The translations under genes and the position numbers were made by a program. Of a stretch of DNA of 33,572 nt, positions 17,101 to 22,611 are shown in pieces; positions within the stretch are counted from its first letter, which is position 1, and the number at the start of each line of letters is the position of its first letter. The stretch lies in the IMG/VR virus record IMGVR_UViG_3300035698_020937, positions 1-33,572 of that record; one strand, given 5' to 3'. Source of the stretch: a virus. The notes below the pieces were generated by a model. The model did no database searches and was not told the origin of the DNA. It saw only the letters and a list, made by a program, of their open reading frames with translations.

Positions 17101-17170
17101 AGTTCCTGCCTATATTTATGGAAATAACTTTGGACGAAATACTAACTACGAAAAGGGAGAGTTTTACTAA
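11102..17170 (+). CDS. Fused RNA polymerase beta and beta-prime subunit
   Basis: 2022 residues, the catalytic core of multisubunit RNA polymerase in one chain. Beta marks in order: NRASTGARMLTQALP (about 500), GYNFEDGAVITE (about 640), GRYGNKYIVTKI and HGVPGRMNVGQLLE (about 780-830), and the C-terminal GGKGAQSTGILDTYTYLAHGA. Beta-prime marks: DGIFDNTITGG, IPPMFRPAYPLPSG, KRQDISARSTI, LILNRAPSLHKHGVQAF, the NADFDGD metal-binding loop (1368), the second zinc site (EEDCGT plus CETVDGLCQVC near 1731), and the trigger-loop region TQLTMQTFHTGG. The first beta-prime zinc finger and part of the clamp are missing, replaced by a short link. Closer to bacterial enzymes than phiKZ-type phage polymerases. 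Alpha and sigma are not in the window. It transcribes phage genes, perhaps from the conserved motif. The SD (GGAG) is 12 bases upstream. Confidence 0.95.
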   Translation: MKNIFLPTFQNKIIKDATVKAFSDLFPIEHKGRKVLVSNVTVDDTLNDEDFPLQREIKLNRQTWHYPIYADVEMIDSESGRVISSAKKVKLASIPKVTNRFTTLIDGNEYQTINQLRRKAGVYSRIKKNGELESEFNLSKGMNFKMQLDPVSQAFSITIAGRNYKYKLWSLLKILGVTDDEMTKVWGTRLLNVNKQKSINTEASEMTSLYKVIFGKDAKDYNEVMSGLSQYFNEETEINPEITKITLGEALDKVNSKTLLKASQKLLNITKEKDVPDERDSLIFKKIYSVDDLLLEHLNKTSAGIAERIKRNMELREKVREIIPSNTFTKPIRDFFTTGDLTATPPQTNPITMATDWRKTTPMGTGGIQSSHSITIEARDLQPTHLGFLDPTATPESLKVGVNVGLSSETSKRGNDIVTPTYNREGKVKWLTPLEFYSAKVGYPDQFKLKKGVIVPSYDIVNAMYKGKPMRVKASEIAYWLRSPRVMFAHNTNLVPFLANVQGNRASTGARMLTQALPIDEKEEPLVQTWRDNSSTYEKKLGGFLNPQLPYGEKDTIREGTITKVDKDYIHVDVDGKSEKIGLYKNFPLNQDGYLDSTPIVKAGDKVKSGEPLAETNYSVNKGTLALGKNLNVAYMTYKGYNFEDGAVITETAAKKMSHTMLHRVNDFFSPKISIFDIKKFKAWFPDILTPDNSKKLDEKGFPRIGQTFQPGEAVLVYLKEKEMDSAERALKKLDKFTFGQYDKVVKLWDEDETGVITDVRVSGRNIDIYLKSTHPFKEGDKLSGRYGNKYIVTKIIPDTTAPHRKNGTAIDVMLNAHGVPGRMNVGQLLETAAGKIAEKKGKPYVVKNFDNPDEDMSKKILEELKEEGIEPDEVLYDGKGGKAFEKPIFTGKQYFLKLRHIVKKKMGSHNYGVYDIDEVPGGKGAQSTGILDTYTYLAHGAKENLREMSEIKGRRNDEYWRNLQFGLPPGKPNRSFVFDKLDTYLKGMGVNTEKKGNKLRIFPLTDTEMTRMSNGEIKDPGAVLVGKNLTSRKDGIFDNTITGGARGTHWSHVDLAIRIPNPMYEATIKRVLDLSEKDYDAIISGTKELDGKTGIDAIVEKVKTLDVKKELEGLRDELKIAPKTNVNKLNTKIRYLEALNKLNIEPYDAYTTTKMLLIPPMFRPAYPLPSGDIMVSPINKHYKDVGLVNKGLKAALEREDIPEADILKAKKALYNSYKAMQGFTDPINFTGEKYKGYLQEMGDLKRGLIHGKNWSKRQDISARSTITVEPSLGLDEVGIPKKMAYKMLKPLIIRELKESGIKATQSLKEYEEESPSAMKALQRVLEVRPLILNRAPSLHKHGVQAFKPVLMDGKTIRLNPLIVNGFNADFDGDTMSVMTPISKEAVEEAKGMMPSRILFKHGGNNLVPSLGQDYVFGLHRLSKIEAKSDKKFKSFNDAKKSGIKWTTSFDLNGTKVTIGQYMINAELPETLRDYEREMTAKETERLLELLGRKYSSYFREVIDSWKNLGSMYAYTRGNTLSLTDMSIDRSFRDSLLKKELPKIEAMKTPEQRAVAREALTAKIQAMQDKKLSGTTNSFYEMIDSGSISKGKAGNVRQILTSPGVLRDTKGVPIDVFFDKGYAEGMGTFDYFNSMYGVRKGVVDRAVNTRESGALNKSLLNVTRRMLISEEDCGTIKGLVFGIEDKNIQGRAALKTRDGVVKRNEIITGEVIIKAKQRGIKKLETRSPLTCETVDGLCQVCYGLLPHGELPHVGTNVGILDSQAVTERATQLTMQTFHTGGAGGGGITAGFPRLEQILKVPEKLSGKATLSSVRGNIKSIKRNETGGHVVTVDTGKTEKVFIVPPGRKVIIKSGAKIKKGDPLSDGILKPQEYSEFKSHLEAQKYMVREASNVYGGGFYDKTFETIIKGISDNAEVTEAPDDSGFLRGDKASISYISSMNKQRKAKGLKPITFKPYFKTIDLSNQDVEDWMTGITTNRVKAGLITGASKGLYANLKGKDPVPAYIYGNNFGRNTNYEKGEFY

Positions 17171-17367
17171 TGAAAGCACAAAATGTATTTAATAAAATAG
17201 CAGGTTTAGGTTTTAAAGGTATAGGAAGGGGTGGTTTTCCTAAAAGTGATATAGAAAGAGTAATGACTCACTATAATGTATCACAAGAAGAAGCTATAAA
17301 ACTAATTGAATCGGGAAAAGTTAACTTACCCAAGAAAGGGACAAGGGTAGCAGGGAGGTTGAGTTAA
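17170..17367 (+). CDS. Small protein with shared N-terminal peptide
   Basis: 65 residues, starting within the TAATG overlap with the polymerase stop and behind GGGAGA. The first residues, MKAQNVFNKIAGLGFKG, match a pattern (KAxxVFxKIA) also present at the start of the genes at 17564 and 18084. The rest has a helix with Glu/Ile (SDIERVMTHYNVSQEEAIKLIESG), which looks like a short ubiquitin-associated or helix-turn-helix-like unit, and a basic tail. Function unknown. Co-transcribed with the polymerase. Confidence 0.72.
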   Translation: MKAQNVFNKIAGLGFKGIGRGGFPKSDIERVMTHYNVSQEEAIKLIESGKVNLPKKGTRVAGRLS

Positions 17368-17567
17368 TGGGTTTCTTTTCAAATTGGTTTAGTGGGGGAA
17401 GTGGTAATTCAGGTTCCTCTACTGATGTAAATATTAAAGGACTAGAAATAAATCCTGAACTACAACCCGAAAGTCTACTGGAAGATATGAGTAAAATTTC
17501 TGGTACAACTAAATTTCTAGGAGTAGAATCCGGAGGTTCTGGGAAAAAAGGAGCTCCAAAGAAGTGA
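17367..17567 (+). CDS. Small Gly/Ser-rich hypothetical protein
   Basis: 66 residues. ATG overlaps the previous stop (TAATG), with GAGG just upstream. An N-terminal MGFFSNWFSGG, then a flexible Gly/Ser stretch, an acidic middle (NPELQPESLLEDM) and a Lys/Gly/Pro-rich end. Apparently largely disordered. Its short aromatic start followed by a disordered linker suits a structural or peptide-adapter protein, but nothing specific is recognisable. Confidence 0.65.
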   Translation: MGFFSNWFSGGSGNSGSSTDVNIKGLEINPELQPESLLEDMSKISGTTKFLGVESGGSGKKGAPKK

Positions 17568-18082
17568 TAGATAAAAATGACAAAGCTGCGGTTGTCTATG
17601 AAAAGATAGCCGCATACGGCGCTGACCTTGGTGACTATTGGGACTACTTTAAGAATGTTGGAAGACATAAAAAAGAAGTTTACGAGCATGGAAGGAAATT
17701 AGATATTCCTAGATGGACCTTACTAAAACATGATATAGATAAGTATAAGCCAACTCGATTTAAACGTTATGCTGAGTGGTATCATGGGCCTGAAGGGATA
17801 ACTGGTACGAAAAACCCAGAACTTAAAGCAGAGCGTAGAGCTGAGGCTATGAAACATTTTGTTAGATCACAACATCATGGGTATAAGATGGGAGTTCGCC
17901 CAGATGCAGAACATCAATTAGAGACAATTGTGGATTGGTATTCTGCTATGAAGCGAGCTAAGGGATACTCAAAAGGTGGAACTTCCTTTAAAGAATATAC
18001 TTCTAATGTTATAGCAAAGGATAAAGAAAAATTTAGTCCAGAAGTAAAGAGTTATATAAGAAAAAAATTACGGGAACTATAA
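17564..18082 (+). CDS. DUF5662-like protein with shared N-terminal peptide
   Basis: 172 residues from a GTG start at 17564, which overlaps the previous TGA and has AGGAG about 10 bases upstream. After the shared N-terminal peptide (NDKAAVVYEKIAAYG) comes a helical domain with NVGRHKKEVYEHG, LLKHDIDKY, RYAEWYHG and HFVRSQHHGYK. The spacing of the HK, HD-x-DK and HH motifs fits the DUF5662 family, which is common in phages and bacteria and probably metal-binding; its biochemical role is not established. Overlapping starts place it in the polymerase operon. Confidence 0.72.
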   Translation: MIDKNDKAAVVYEKIAAYGADLGDYWDYFKNVGRHKKEVYEHGRKLDIPRWTLLKHDIDKYKPTRFKRYAEWYHGPEGITGTKNPELKAERRAEAMKHFVRSQHHGYKMGVRPDAEHQLETIVDWYSAMKRAKGYSKGGTSFKEYTSNVIAKDKEKFSPEVKSYIRKKLREL

Positions 18083-18083
18083 A

Positions 18084-18494
18084 ATGAATAAAGCAGAAAT
18101 AGTATTTAATAAGTATGCATACATGGCAAAAGTTATACCGAAGCAAATGAAACGTACAAGAAACTTTCTTGCAGGGGCTTCAAAAATGGTAAGAAATGAA
18201 TTAGATTTATTACCAAATGCAAGTTTAGGGAGTACACACCCATATATAGAGGGGGCAGCCATTGGATTAAATAAAGCAAAAAGAACTTTAAGAGCCACTT
18301 TAGGTAAAGCGGGTACAGATCCAGATATAGCAGCTGTTGCTGTAGCATCTACCCTTACCGCTCATATAGCTCCTGTTCCTATTACTGAACCTTACGCTTT
18401 TATAAAAGCATATATCCCTAAACTTAAAAGAGAACATTATCCAAAATTAAAAAGTGGGGTATTAGGGCTTAAGAAAAGACTTACAAAAAATTAA
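18084..18494 (+). CDS. Hypothetical basic protein with shared N-terminal peptide
   Basis: 136 residues, 1 base after the previous stop. Begins MNKAEIVFNKYAYMAK, the third copy of the KAxxVFxKxA peptide in this operon. The rest is strongly basic (RTRNFLAG, KAKRTLRATLGKAG, KLKSGVLGLKKRLTKN) around a hydrophobic Ala/Val-rich middle (DIAAVAVASTLTAHIAPVP). It may bind nucleic acid or be a head-associated protein. Last gene of the operon, followed by a strong terminator. Function unknown. Confidence 0.7.
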   Translation: MNKAEIVFNKYAYMAKVIPKQMKRTRNFLAGASKMVRNELDLLPNASLGSTHPYIEGAAIGLNKAKRTLRATLGKAGTDPDIAAVAVASTLTAHIAPVPITEPYAFIKAYIPKLKREHYPKLKSGVLGLKKRLTKN

Positions 18495-18517
18495 GGTAAA
18501 GAAAGTTAAGGGAAAAT

Positions 18518-18547
18518 AGGACAGACCAATTTGATCTGTCCTTTTTA
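18518..18547. terminator. Bidirectional terminator after the polymerase operon
   Basis: AGGACAGA / TCTGTCCT with a short AT loop and a T5 tract; the A-rich left flank gives a usable T-tract for the convergent minus gene ending at 18551. Confidence 0.85.
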
Positions 18548-18550
18548 TTC

Positions 18551-18976
18551 TTATTTTTCTATTTGAGAAACAAAATATGTATAAGCTCCATCTATGTATA
18601 TTGCATGATATGGAGAATACTTTATTGTAATATTAAAGTATTCATTCAATACAAAATAAATATCTATTAGAATAGAAAATGCGTATTTACCTTGTACATA
18701 AAGATCAGTAATATGTTCAAAGCGATTAAAATCATTTAATGATTTAATACCATGATGGTTCAGAAATCCGGCGTGTAATCCACGTCCCGAATTTGATCTA
18801 CCTCTTTGTGTTGTTCTGAAATGGTCTAAAGCATCATAAAACATTTCTAATGTGTATGGTGGTTCAAATAGCATTGCTATCTCTTCCACTGGAGTTAGCT
18901 TTTTTACTAACTGTATTCTTCTTGCCTCTAAAACAGTTTGAGTACCATTTGAGTCAGTTACTAAAAATTTCGGCAT
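18551..18976 (-). CDS. Hypothetical protein
   Basis: 141 residues with an AAAGGA SD before the ATG at 18976 and promoter copy 4 only 27 bases upstream. Starts with a strand-rich module (KFLVTDSNGTQTVLEARR) like a short N-terminal recognition domain, then a His/Gly-rich middle (GRGLHAGFLNHHGIKSL) and an aromatic C-terminus with many Tyr and Ile. No known domain recognised. A single-gene unit between a promoter and a bidirectional terminator. Confidence 0.65.
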   Translation of the reverse strand: MPKFLVTDSNGTQTVLEARRIQLVKKLTPVEEIAMLFEPPYTLEMFYDALDHFRTTQRGRSNSGRGLHAGFLNHHGIKSLNDFNRFEHITDLYVQGKYAFSILIDIYFVLNEYFNITIKYSPYHAIYIDGAYTYFVSQIEK

Positions 18977-19002
18977 CTTATAAATCCTTTCGTTTTAAGT
19001 TC

Positions 19003-19019
19003 ATTATTCTTATACCAAA
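19003..19019 (-). promoter_or_regulatory. Conserved phage promoter-like motif, copy 4
   Basis: Minus strand TTTGGTATAAGAATAATGA, the best match to the consensus, 27 bases upstream of the ATG at 18976. Confidence 0.78.
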
Positions 19020-19036
19020 TCAAATAAGTAAAAATT

Positions 19037-19561
19037 ATGCCACTATTTGCACATACAGACATATCTATAATAACATATAGACGTTATGAATTTAATACGG
19101 AATACTTAGATGGTAAGTTAGAGCTTATTGCTGATGAAGTTCAATGTTGTATAATGTCGCACCATCCAAATAAGAAGTTTGGGTATAACGTTGGAGTTCT
19201 GCGGGAAGTTGCAGCAGAACAAGGATGGGAAGAAGTTGAAAGGTTGGGTCATTATAATGAGGATAATCCGGCTAGTATCTTTTATGAGCTTGTGCCAAAA
19301 GATAAAGTAGAACTTTACCTTAAGCAACCTAACTTTACCGTGATAGACTTTAAACAAGATAAGCCCACAATAGAGAAGCCGGAGGTAAAGCCTAATGTAA
19401 TTAAGCTACCTTCAAGTGGGACACCGGAACAACCTAAAACAAACAAACCTACAAAAGTTATTAATAAAATGCCAAGAGTATTAAGAGATCCTAGGCTAGT
19501 TAGAGATTCAGAGAAAGCTATTTATAGATATAGAGCGCCGGGGCAACGGTTTAATTCTTAA
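19037..19561 (+). CDS. Hypothetical protein with Pro/Lys-rich linker
   Basis: 174 residues, the only plus-strand gene in the right half. The N-terminal half (to about residue 100) looks folded, with VGVLREVAAEQGWEEVERLG. The C-terminal half is a Pro/Lys/Thr-rich linker (KPTIEKPEVKPNVIKLP) ending in a basic, Tyr/Arg-rich tail (RYRAPGQRFNS). No clear SD is visible, so the start is uncertain, though the reading frame ends at a proper terminator. Function unknown. Its promoter must share the 60-base divergent gap with promoter copy 4. Confidence 0.6.
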   Translation: MPLFAHTDISIITYRRYEFNTEYLDGKLELIADEVQCCIMSHHPNKKFGYNVGVLREVAAEQGWEEVERLGHYNEDNPASIFYELVPKDKVELYLKQPNFTVIDFKQDKPTIEKPEVKPNVIKLPSSGTPEQPKTNKPTKVINKMPRVLRDPRLVRDSEKAIYRYRAPGQRFNS

Positions 19562-19565
19562 TGTA

Positions 19566-19594
19566 AAAAAGTAGATATTTAAACTCTACTTTTT
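19566..19594 (+). terminator. Terminator of the plus-strand gene
   Basis: AAAAAGTAGA / TCTACTTTTT with an AT loop, 5 bases after the stop. Symmetric flanks mean it would also stop transcripts entering from promoter copy 5 on the other strand. Confidence 0.8.
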
Positions 19595-19603
19595 CGATTG
19601 CTC

Positions 19604-19619
19604 CATTATTCTTATACCG
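19604..19619 (-). promoter_or_regulatory. Conserved promoter-like motif, copy 5, between two terminators
   Basis: Minus strand ATCGGTATAAGAATAATGGA. It lies between the terminators of two convergent genes and no gene follows it; any transcript would meet the symmetric hairpin at 19566-19594 after about 15-40 bases. Confidence 0.65.
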
Positions 19620-19630
19620 ATTTTAAATGT

Positions 19631-19661
19631 AAAAAATAGGAAGCCCGCAATAGGGCTCCCT
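19631..19661 (-). terminator. Terminator after the 79-residue protein gene
   Basis: Minus strand GGAGCCC, loop TATTGC, GGGCTTCC, then TATTTTTT. Lies 8 bases past the stop at 19669. Confidence 0.78.
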
Positions 19662-19668
19662 ACATTAC

Positions 19669-19908
19669 CTAATGGTACATAGGTATGCAAGTATTTTCTG
19701 CCGCTTCATAAGCTGCGCATATAGCACCGAACTTTGTTTCCCCAAGTACTTCTTTTGCTTTGACTATTATATCAGGAGTTTTTATTTCTGGAGCATTAGG
19801 CTTTTGTAGTTCCATATACGCAGTTAATGAGTCGAATAATAGTGGAATATTTTCAACAATTACTCCATTCTCCGCAGCTAGTCGCCATACAGTAAGCTGT
19901 TTGGGCAT
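19669..19908 (-). CDS. Small hypothetical protein
   Basis: 79 residues, MPKQLTVWRLAAENGV..., with a GGGG-rich SD region (AAGGGGGG) about 10 bases before the ATG. Mostly helical; ends AAYEAAENTCIPMYH. Promoter copy 6 lies 69 bases upstream and a terminator follows the stop, so it is a single-gene unit. Its C-terminal region resembles that of the neighbouring protein ending at 20018 (both have an Ala-Ala-x-Glu-Ala segment), which may reflect an old duplication, but the match is short. Function unknown. Confidence 0.62.
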   Translation of the reverse strand: MPKQLTVWRLAAENGVIVENIPLLFDSLTAYMELQKPNAPEIKTPDIIVKAKEVLGETKFGAICAAYEAAENTCIPMYH

Positions 19909-19976
19909 TATAAGTATCCCCCCTTAATTAGTGTATAATATAGTATACAGTAACTGAGTGCTAAATGCAAGCACTC

Positions 19977-19992
19977 TTTATTCTTATACCAA
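19977..19992 (-). promoter_or_regulatory. Conserved phage promoter-like motif, copy 6
   Basis: Minus strand ATTGGTATAAGAATAAAGA, located just after the terminator of the upstream gene and 69 bases before the ATG at 19908. Confidence 0.75.
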
Positions 19993-20002
19993 TTCTGAAG
20001 GT

Positions 20003-20029
20003 AAAAAAAAGCCAGCGTTACACTGACTT
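20003..20029 (-). terminator. Terminator overlapping the stop of the upstream gene
   Basis: Minus strand AGTCAG, loop TGTAACG, CTGGCT, then eight T. The TAA stop at 20018 lies in the hairpin. Confidence 0.75.
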
Positions 20030-20362
20030 TTTGGTGGTGCTATGAGTATAAAAATTTAAGAATTTTGGTCTAAAAGCCTTGGCCGCTTCATGAGCCGCTA
20101 TTAAAATAAATCCATACATAGCTGGATCAGTAGTAGAAATACTACCCTCATCTGTTATAAATGATTCTTCTTCATCCAAAACAAAATCAGGATCATATAG
20201 TTGATAGATCGCTTGCGCCCTTTCGAAGACCTGCTCAGTCATCGATTCAGCATCTTGATTAATTTCTAGTGTAAACTCAACTTGAGTTGGAGAGTTTAGG
20301 CCGGTCCAAATTGCTATTAACGTTCTTCCGGTTATTCCTAACGGCAGCAAATCACCATTCAT
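20018..20362 (-). CDS. Hypothetical acidic protein
   Basis: 114 residues from the ATG at 20362, which has a strong AAAGGAGA SD 6 bases upstream; the longer frame back to 20461 overlaps the previous gene and is rejected. N-terminal strands (GRTLIAIWTGLNSPTQVEFTLEI) lead into an acidic region (DPDFVLDEEESF) and a helix with HEAAKAF. No recognised domain. It follows the DHH-like gene in the same operon. Confidence 0.62.
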   Translation of the reverse strand: MNGDLLPLGITGRTLIAIWTGLNSPTQVEFTLEINQDAESMTEQVFERAQAIYQLYDPDFVLDEEESFITDEGSISTTDPAMYGFILIAAHEAAKAFRPKFLNFYTHSTTKKSV

Positions 20363-20391
20363 AGAGATTCTCCTTTCGAGAGTGAAAGTTA

Positions 20392-21180
20392 TCATTTGAA
20401 CGAACTTACATACTCTGCAATTCGTTCTACGGATTCTCCGCAGTGTACTTCTTTTGGACATTTTACTGTTCCATAACTAAATATAAAACCAGCCGGATGA
20501 TTAAACCAATAAGGTAACATCCATTTAATTTTATCACCAATGTGAGTAGTCTCCCTCGGACTACGCATTATGCCCATAGTATTTCCTCGTTCATATACTA
20601 TAAAACGAGCGCCTCTATCAAATAATAGTGTAAATACCTGTTGAGGGACTTTTCCGACAACTAAGGCTGTATGGTTAGGCTTTATCCATCTAATCTTATC
20701 ATTCCCATTAATAACCATCTTTTTGGCTTTTTGGTAATCCTGATTAGACAACCAGACCCCTCGTATGTAGCTAAACCACACTCTCAGCACTTCTGCATCT
20801 TTTCCGGAATGTGCTCTTTGAAAGCCACGAAAAAAGTCTAATATCGTTGGTACATTAAAACTTTTTGGTAGTCCATATTGAGCTTTCCAATCTCCGCTTG
20901 AATCATGAGCATCGATAAAGACAGACATTGGCTTAAAAGCTGAATTATATTTTTTACTAATTATAGCAAGTATTTCTGAGAAAGCAGAGGAGGTGTGCCC
21001 TTTAATGCCCCGTCCTCCTGCAAATATATCAATAGCTATGTCATTCGCTTCCATATCTTCATTAAACTCAGCAGATACAAAATTTACATTGCTTATATGA
21101 TATTTTTGATTCGCTAATAAAAATAAGGATACAGCACTCGCTGCATCTAGATCCAAATGTTGGTGTGTAAATATTTTCAC
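20392..21180 (-). CDS. DHH/MYG1-like predicted phosphoesterase
   Basis: 262 residues from a GTG start with AAAGG upstream. The N-terminus THQHLDLDAASAV resembles motif I of DHH-type phosphoesterases (His and spaced Asp that bind metals), AIDIFAGGRG gives a second Asp, and FIDAHDSSG near residue 88 a third His/Asp motif. FDRGARFIVYERG and a late GRN-type substrate region are weaker matches. DHH enzymes cleave oligonucleotides, cyclic dinucleotides or pyrophosphate. If this holds, the protein may degrade host signalling nucleotides (an anti-defence role), but that is inference. A medium-confidence family call. Confidence 0.5.
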   Translation of the reverse strand: MKIFTHQHLDLDAASAVSLFLLANQKYHISNVNFVSAEFNEDMEANDIAIDIFAGGRGIKGHTSSAFSEILAIISKKYNSAFKPMSVFIDAHDSSGDWKAQYGLPKSFNVPTILDFFRGFQRAHSGKDAEVLRVWFSYIRGVWLSNQDYQKAKKMVINGNDKIRWIKPNHTALVVGKVPQQVFTLLFDRGARFIVYERGNTMGIMRSPRETTHIGDKIKWMLPYWFNHPAGFIFSYGTVKCPKEVHCGESVERIAEYVSSFK

Positions 21181-21236
21181 AAGTTATTTACCTTTCGTAT
21201 GATAGTATCGTAGCTATCAGCTAAGTTATTATTGCC

Positions 21237-21261
21237 AAAAACCCTTACCAATTCAGTAAGG
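21237..21261 (-). terminator. Terminator after the charged coiled protein gene
   Basis: Minus strand CCTTAC TGAATTG GTAAGG followed by GTTTTT. Lies about 30 bases past the stop at 21292 and separates this operon from the DHH-like gene. Confidence 0.65.
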
Positions 21262-21291
21262 ATCCCTTGGCAAGTAATAAAGAGTAAAACT

Positions 21292-21804
21292 TCACTTCCT
21301 TGGTCTTTGCAAAAAGATAGAAGGAAGTTTTTTCGAATCATTTGAAAGAGGAAAGTCTCTTATGAATGCGAATTTCCATCCCTCTTTACCAAGTTTATTA
21401 AGTAAAGATAAACGGAATTCCTTGTCTACTGGGACTTCTTTCCATTCCCATGTAGATTTCCCTATTTCTTCCAATATGATTTGTTGTACAGATTTTTCTG
21501 TACCTTCTATTCCAATAATACGTATAATTTCTTTTACCGGTAAGGGAGGTTCAGGATCTTTTTTGATAGACATTGTACGAGTGCGGTCAACTTCTTTACT
21601 AAGTTCTTTTTTCTTCGCCTTTTCTTCTCGTTTTTTGTCTTTTTCGGCTTCAATCACTTCTGTACCTATTTCCCTTAAGGTCTTTCTTTTTTTGGAGCCT
21701 TCTTTAGATTGTAGTTTATCCTCTAAAGTTATTCCGCTCTTTTTTTCTTGGACCGTGAGTCCTGCTTTCTTTTCTTCGTTTGTTAAGCGCGTTCTTCCAA
21801 TCAT
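21292..21804 (-). CDS. Highly charged hypothetical protein
   Basis: 170 residues; ATG follows the ClpP stop without a gap (TAAATG). The first 90 residues are almost all Lys, Glu and Arg (KDKKREEKAKKKELSKEV), likely a long charged helix or coiled coil. The last 80 residues look folded: VKEIIRIIGIEGTEKSVQQII and LSLLNKLGKEGWKFAFIRDF, the latter like a small strand-helix-strand module common in phage proteins. Coupling to ClpP hints at a substrate or adaptor role, but I see no adaptor motif. Confidence 0.62.
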   Translation of the reverse strand: MIGRTRLTNEEKKAGLTVQEKKSGITLEDKLQSKEGSKKRKTLREIGTEVIEAEKDKKREEKAKKKELSKEVDRTRTMSIKKDPEPPLPVKEIIRIIGIEGTEKSVQQIILEEIGKSTWEWKEVPVDKEFRLSLLNKLGKEGWKFAFIRDFPLSNDSKKLPSIFLQRPRK

Positions 21805-22404
21805 TTAAGTGCACTTGATTAATATATCTGCAAGACCCAATTCTACACTGTCCGCAGCCGTCATATAAAAATTCTTTGAACATGACTTTTTCCAGAAGTC
21901 CTTTGGCATCTTTGTAAATTGTCCCAATAATGTATAGATTTTATCAGTTAAATTTTCAATGCTTTTGGCTTCTACAACTACGTCTTCTGTGGATCCTGCC
22001 ATATAACCACTAGCGGAGTGTAACATAACGAATGTATTTTCTGTTATAGTTCGATCCCCTGTAGCTGCGGCCATTATCAGGGCCCCTGCAGACATAACAG
22101 CACCTCTAGCTAATATATTAATCGGTATATTAAGTACACCTCTCATTATATCTATCGTGGCTAGGGCGCCGTAGGCATCTCCCCCGAATGAAGTTAATTC
22201 CAAAGTTATTGGACCATCGTTTCCTGTTATCGCTTCTATCATTGCCGCTCGTTCTTGGATATAACTGGGAGTCGTTAGGTCTATTTCTCCTTCCAGTGTA
22301 ATCGTACGAGCAAAAGAGCTAAACCCTTTCTCATATTCTTCGAACATAAGGTCGGCTTTTTCCAAATATTTTTTAGCTTCTTTTAAGTCTTTGGCTTCAT
22401 TCAT
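21805..22404 (-). CDS. clpP: ClpP-like serine protease
   Basis: 199 residues, the normal ClpP length, without a signal peptide. Nucleophile Ser 105 in GAVMSAGALI, His 129 in VMLHSASG, and the oxyanion-loop pattern SFGGDAYGALATIDIM are all present, as is the final ELGLADIL. The third catalytic residue, normally Asp in the segment before MSAxEA, aligns with Asn 178 (SKNFYMTA). ClpP forms a barrel that degrades unfolded proteins delivered by ClpX or ClpA; in phages it can also act as a head maturation protease. With tmRNA on the same genome a proteolytic role for tagged peptides is possible. No Clp ATPase is in the window. Confidence 0.88.
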   Translation of the reverse strand: MNEAKDLKEAKKYLEKADLMFEEYEKGFSSFARTITLEGEIDLTTPSYIQERAAMIEAITGNDGPITLELTSFGGDAYGALATIDIMRGVLNIPINILARGAVMSAGALIMAAATGDRTITENTFVMLHSASGYMAGSTEDVVVEAKSIENLTDKIYTLLGQFTKMPKDFWKKSCSKNFYMTAADSVELGLADILIKCT

Positions 22405-22413
22405 TTTATATAG

Positions 22414-22611
22414 TTACTGATTTTTAATATGTAATGCTTTATCATTTTCCCCTGGTATAAAAGATACGGGCTTTCCCTTGTGTAAAGTTCTATATGCTCC
22501 CGGAACTACAACATCTATATTTGTGTAGTGTGCAAGATAGTCCCTCTTATCGTCACCTATTATGAAACCCCAACCTTTCCATGGAATAAAGAATTTTACT
22601 ATACCTTCCAT
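22414..22611 (-). CDS. Cold-shock-domain-like protein
   Basis: 65 residues, the size of a bacterial Csp. The N-terminus GIVKFFIPWKGWGFIIGDD and YLAHYTNI follow the cold-shock pattern (GxVKWFN, KGFGFI, D..FVH.S.I), with KGWGF as RNP1 and LAHY as the RNP2 equivalent. The later strand PVSFIPGENDKALHIKN matches the usual VxFxxxxGxKGPQAxxV end. Such proteins bind single-stranded RNA or DNA and melt secondary structure. The ATG has an AAGG SD and overlaps the preceding stop (TAATG), in the operon with ThyX and ClpP. Confidence 0.75.
   Translation of the reverse strand: MEGIVKFFIPWKGWGFIIGDDKRDYLAHYTNIDVVVPGAYRTLHKGKPVSFIPGENDKALHIKNQ

Noticed and set aside
21362-21808. 148-residue plus-strand frame
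   Set aside because: Antisense to the charged protein gene; its Ser/Phe richness is the mirror of Lys/Glu codons.
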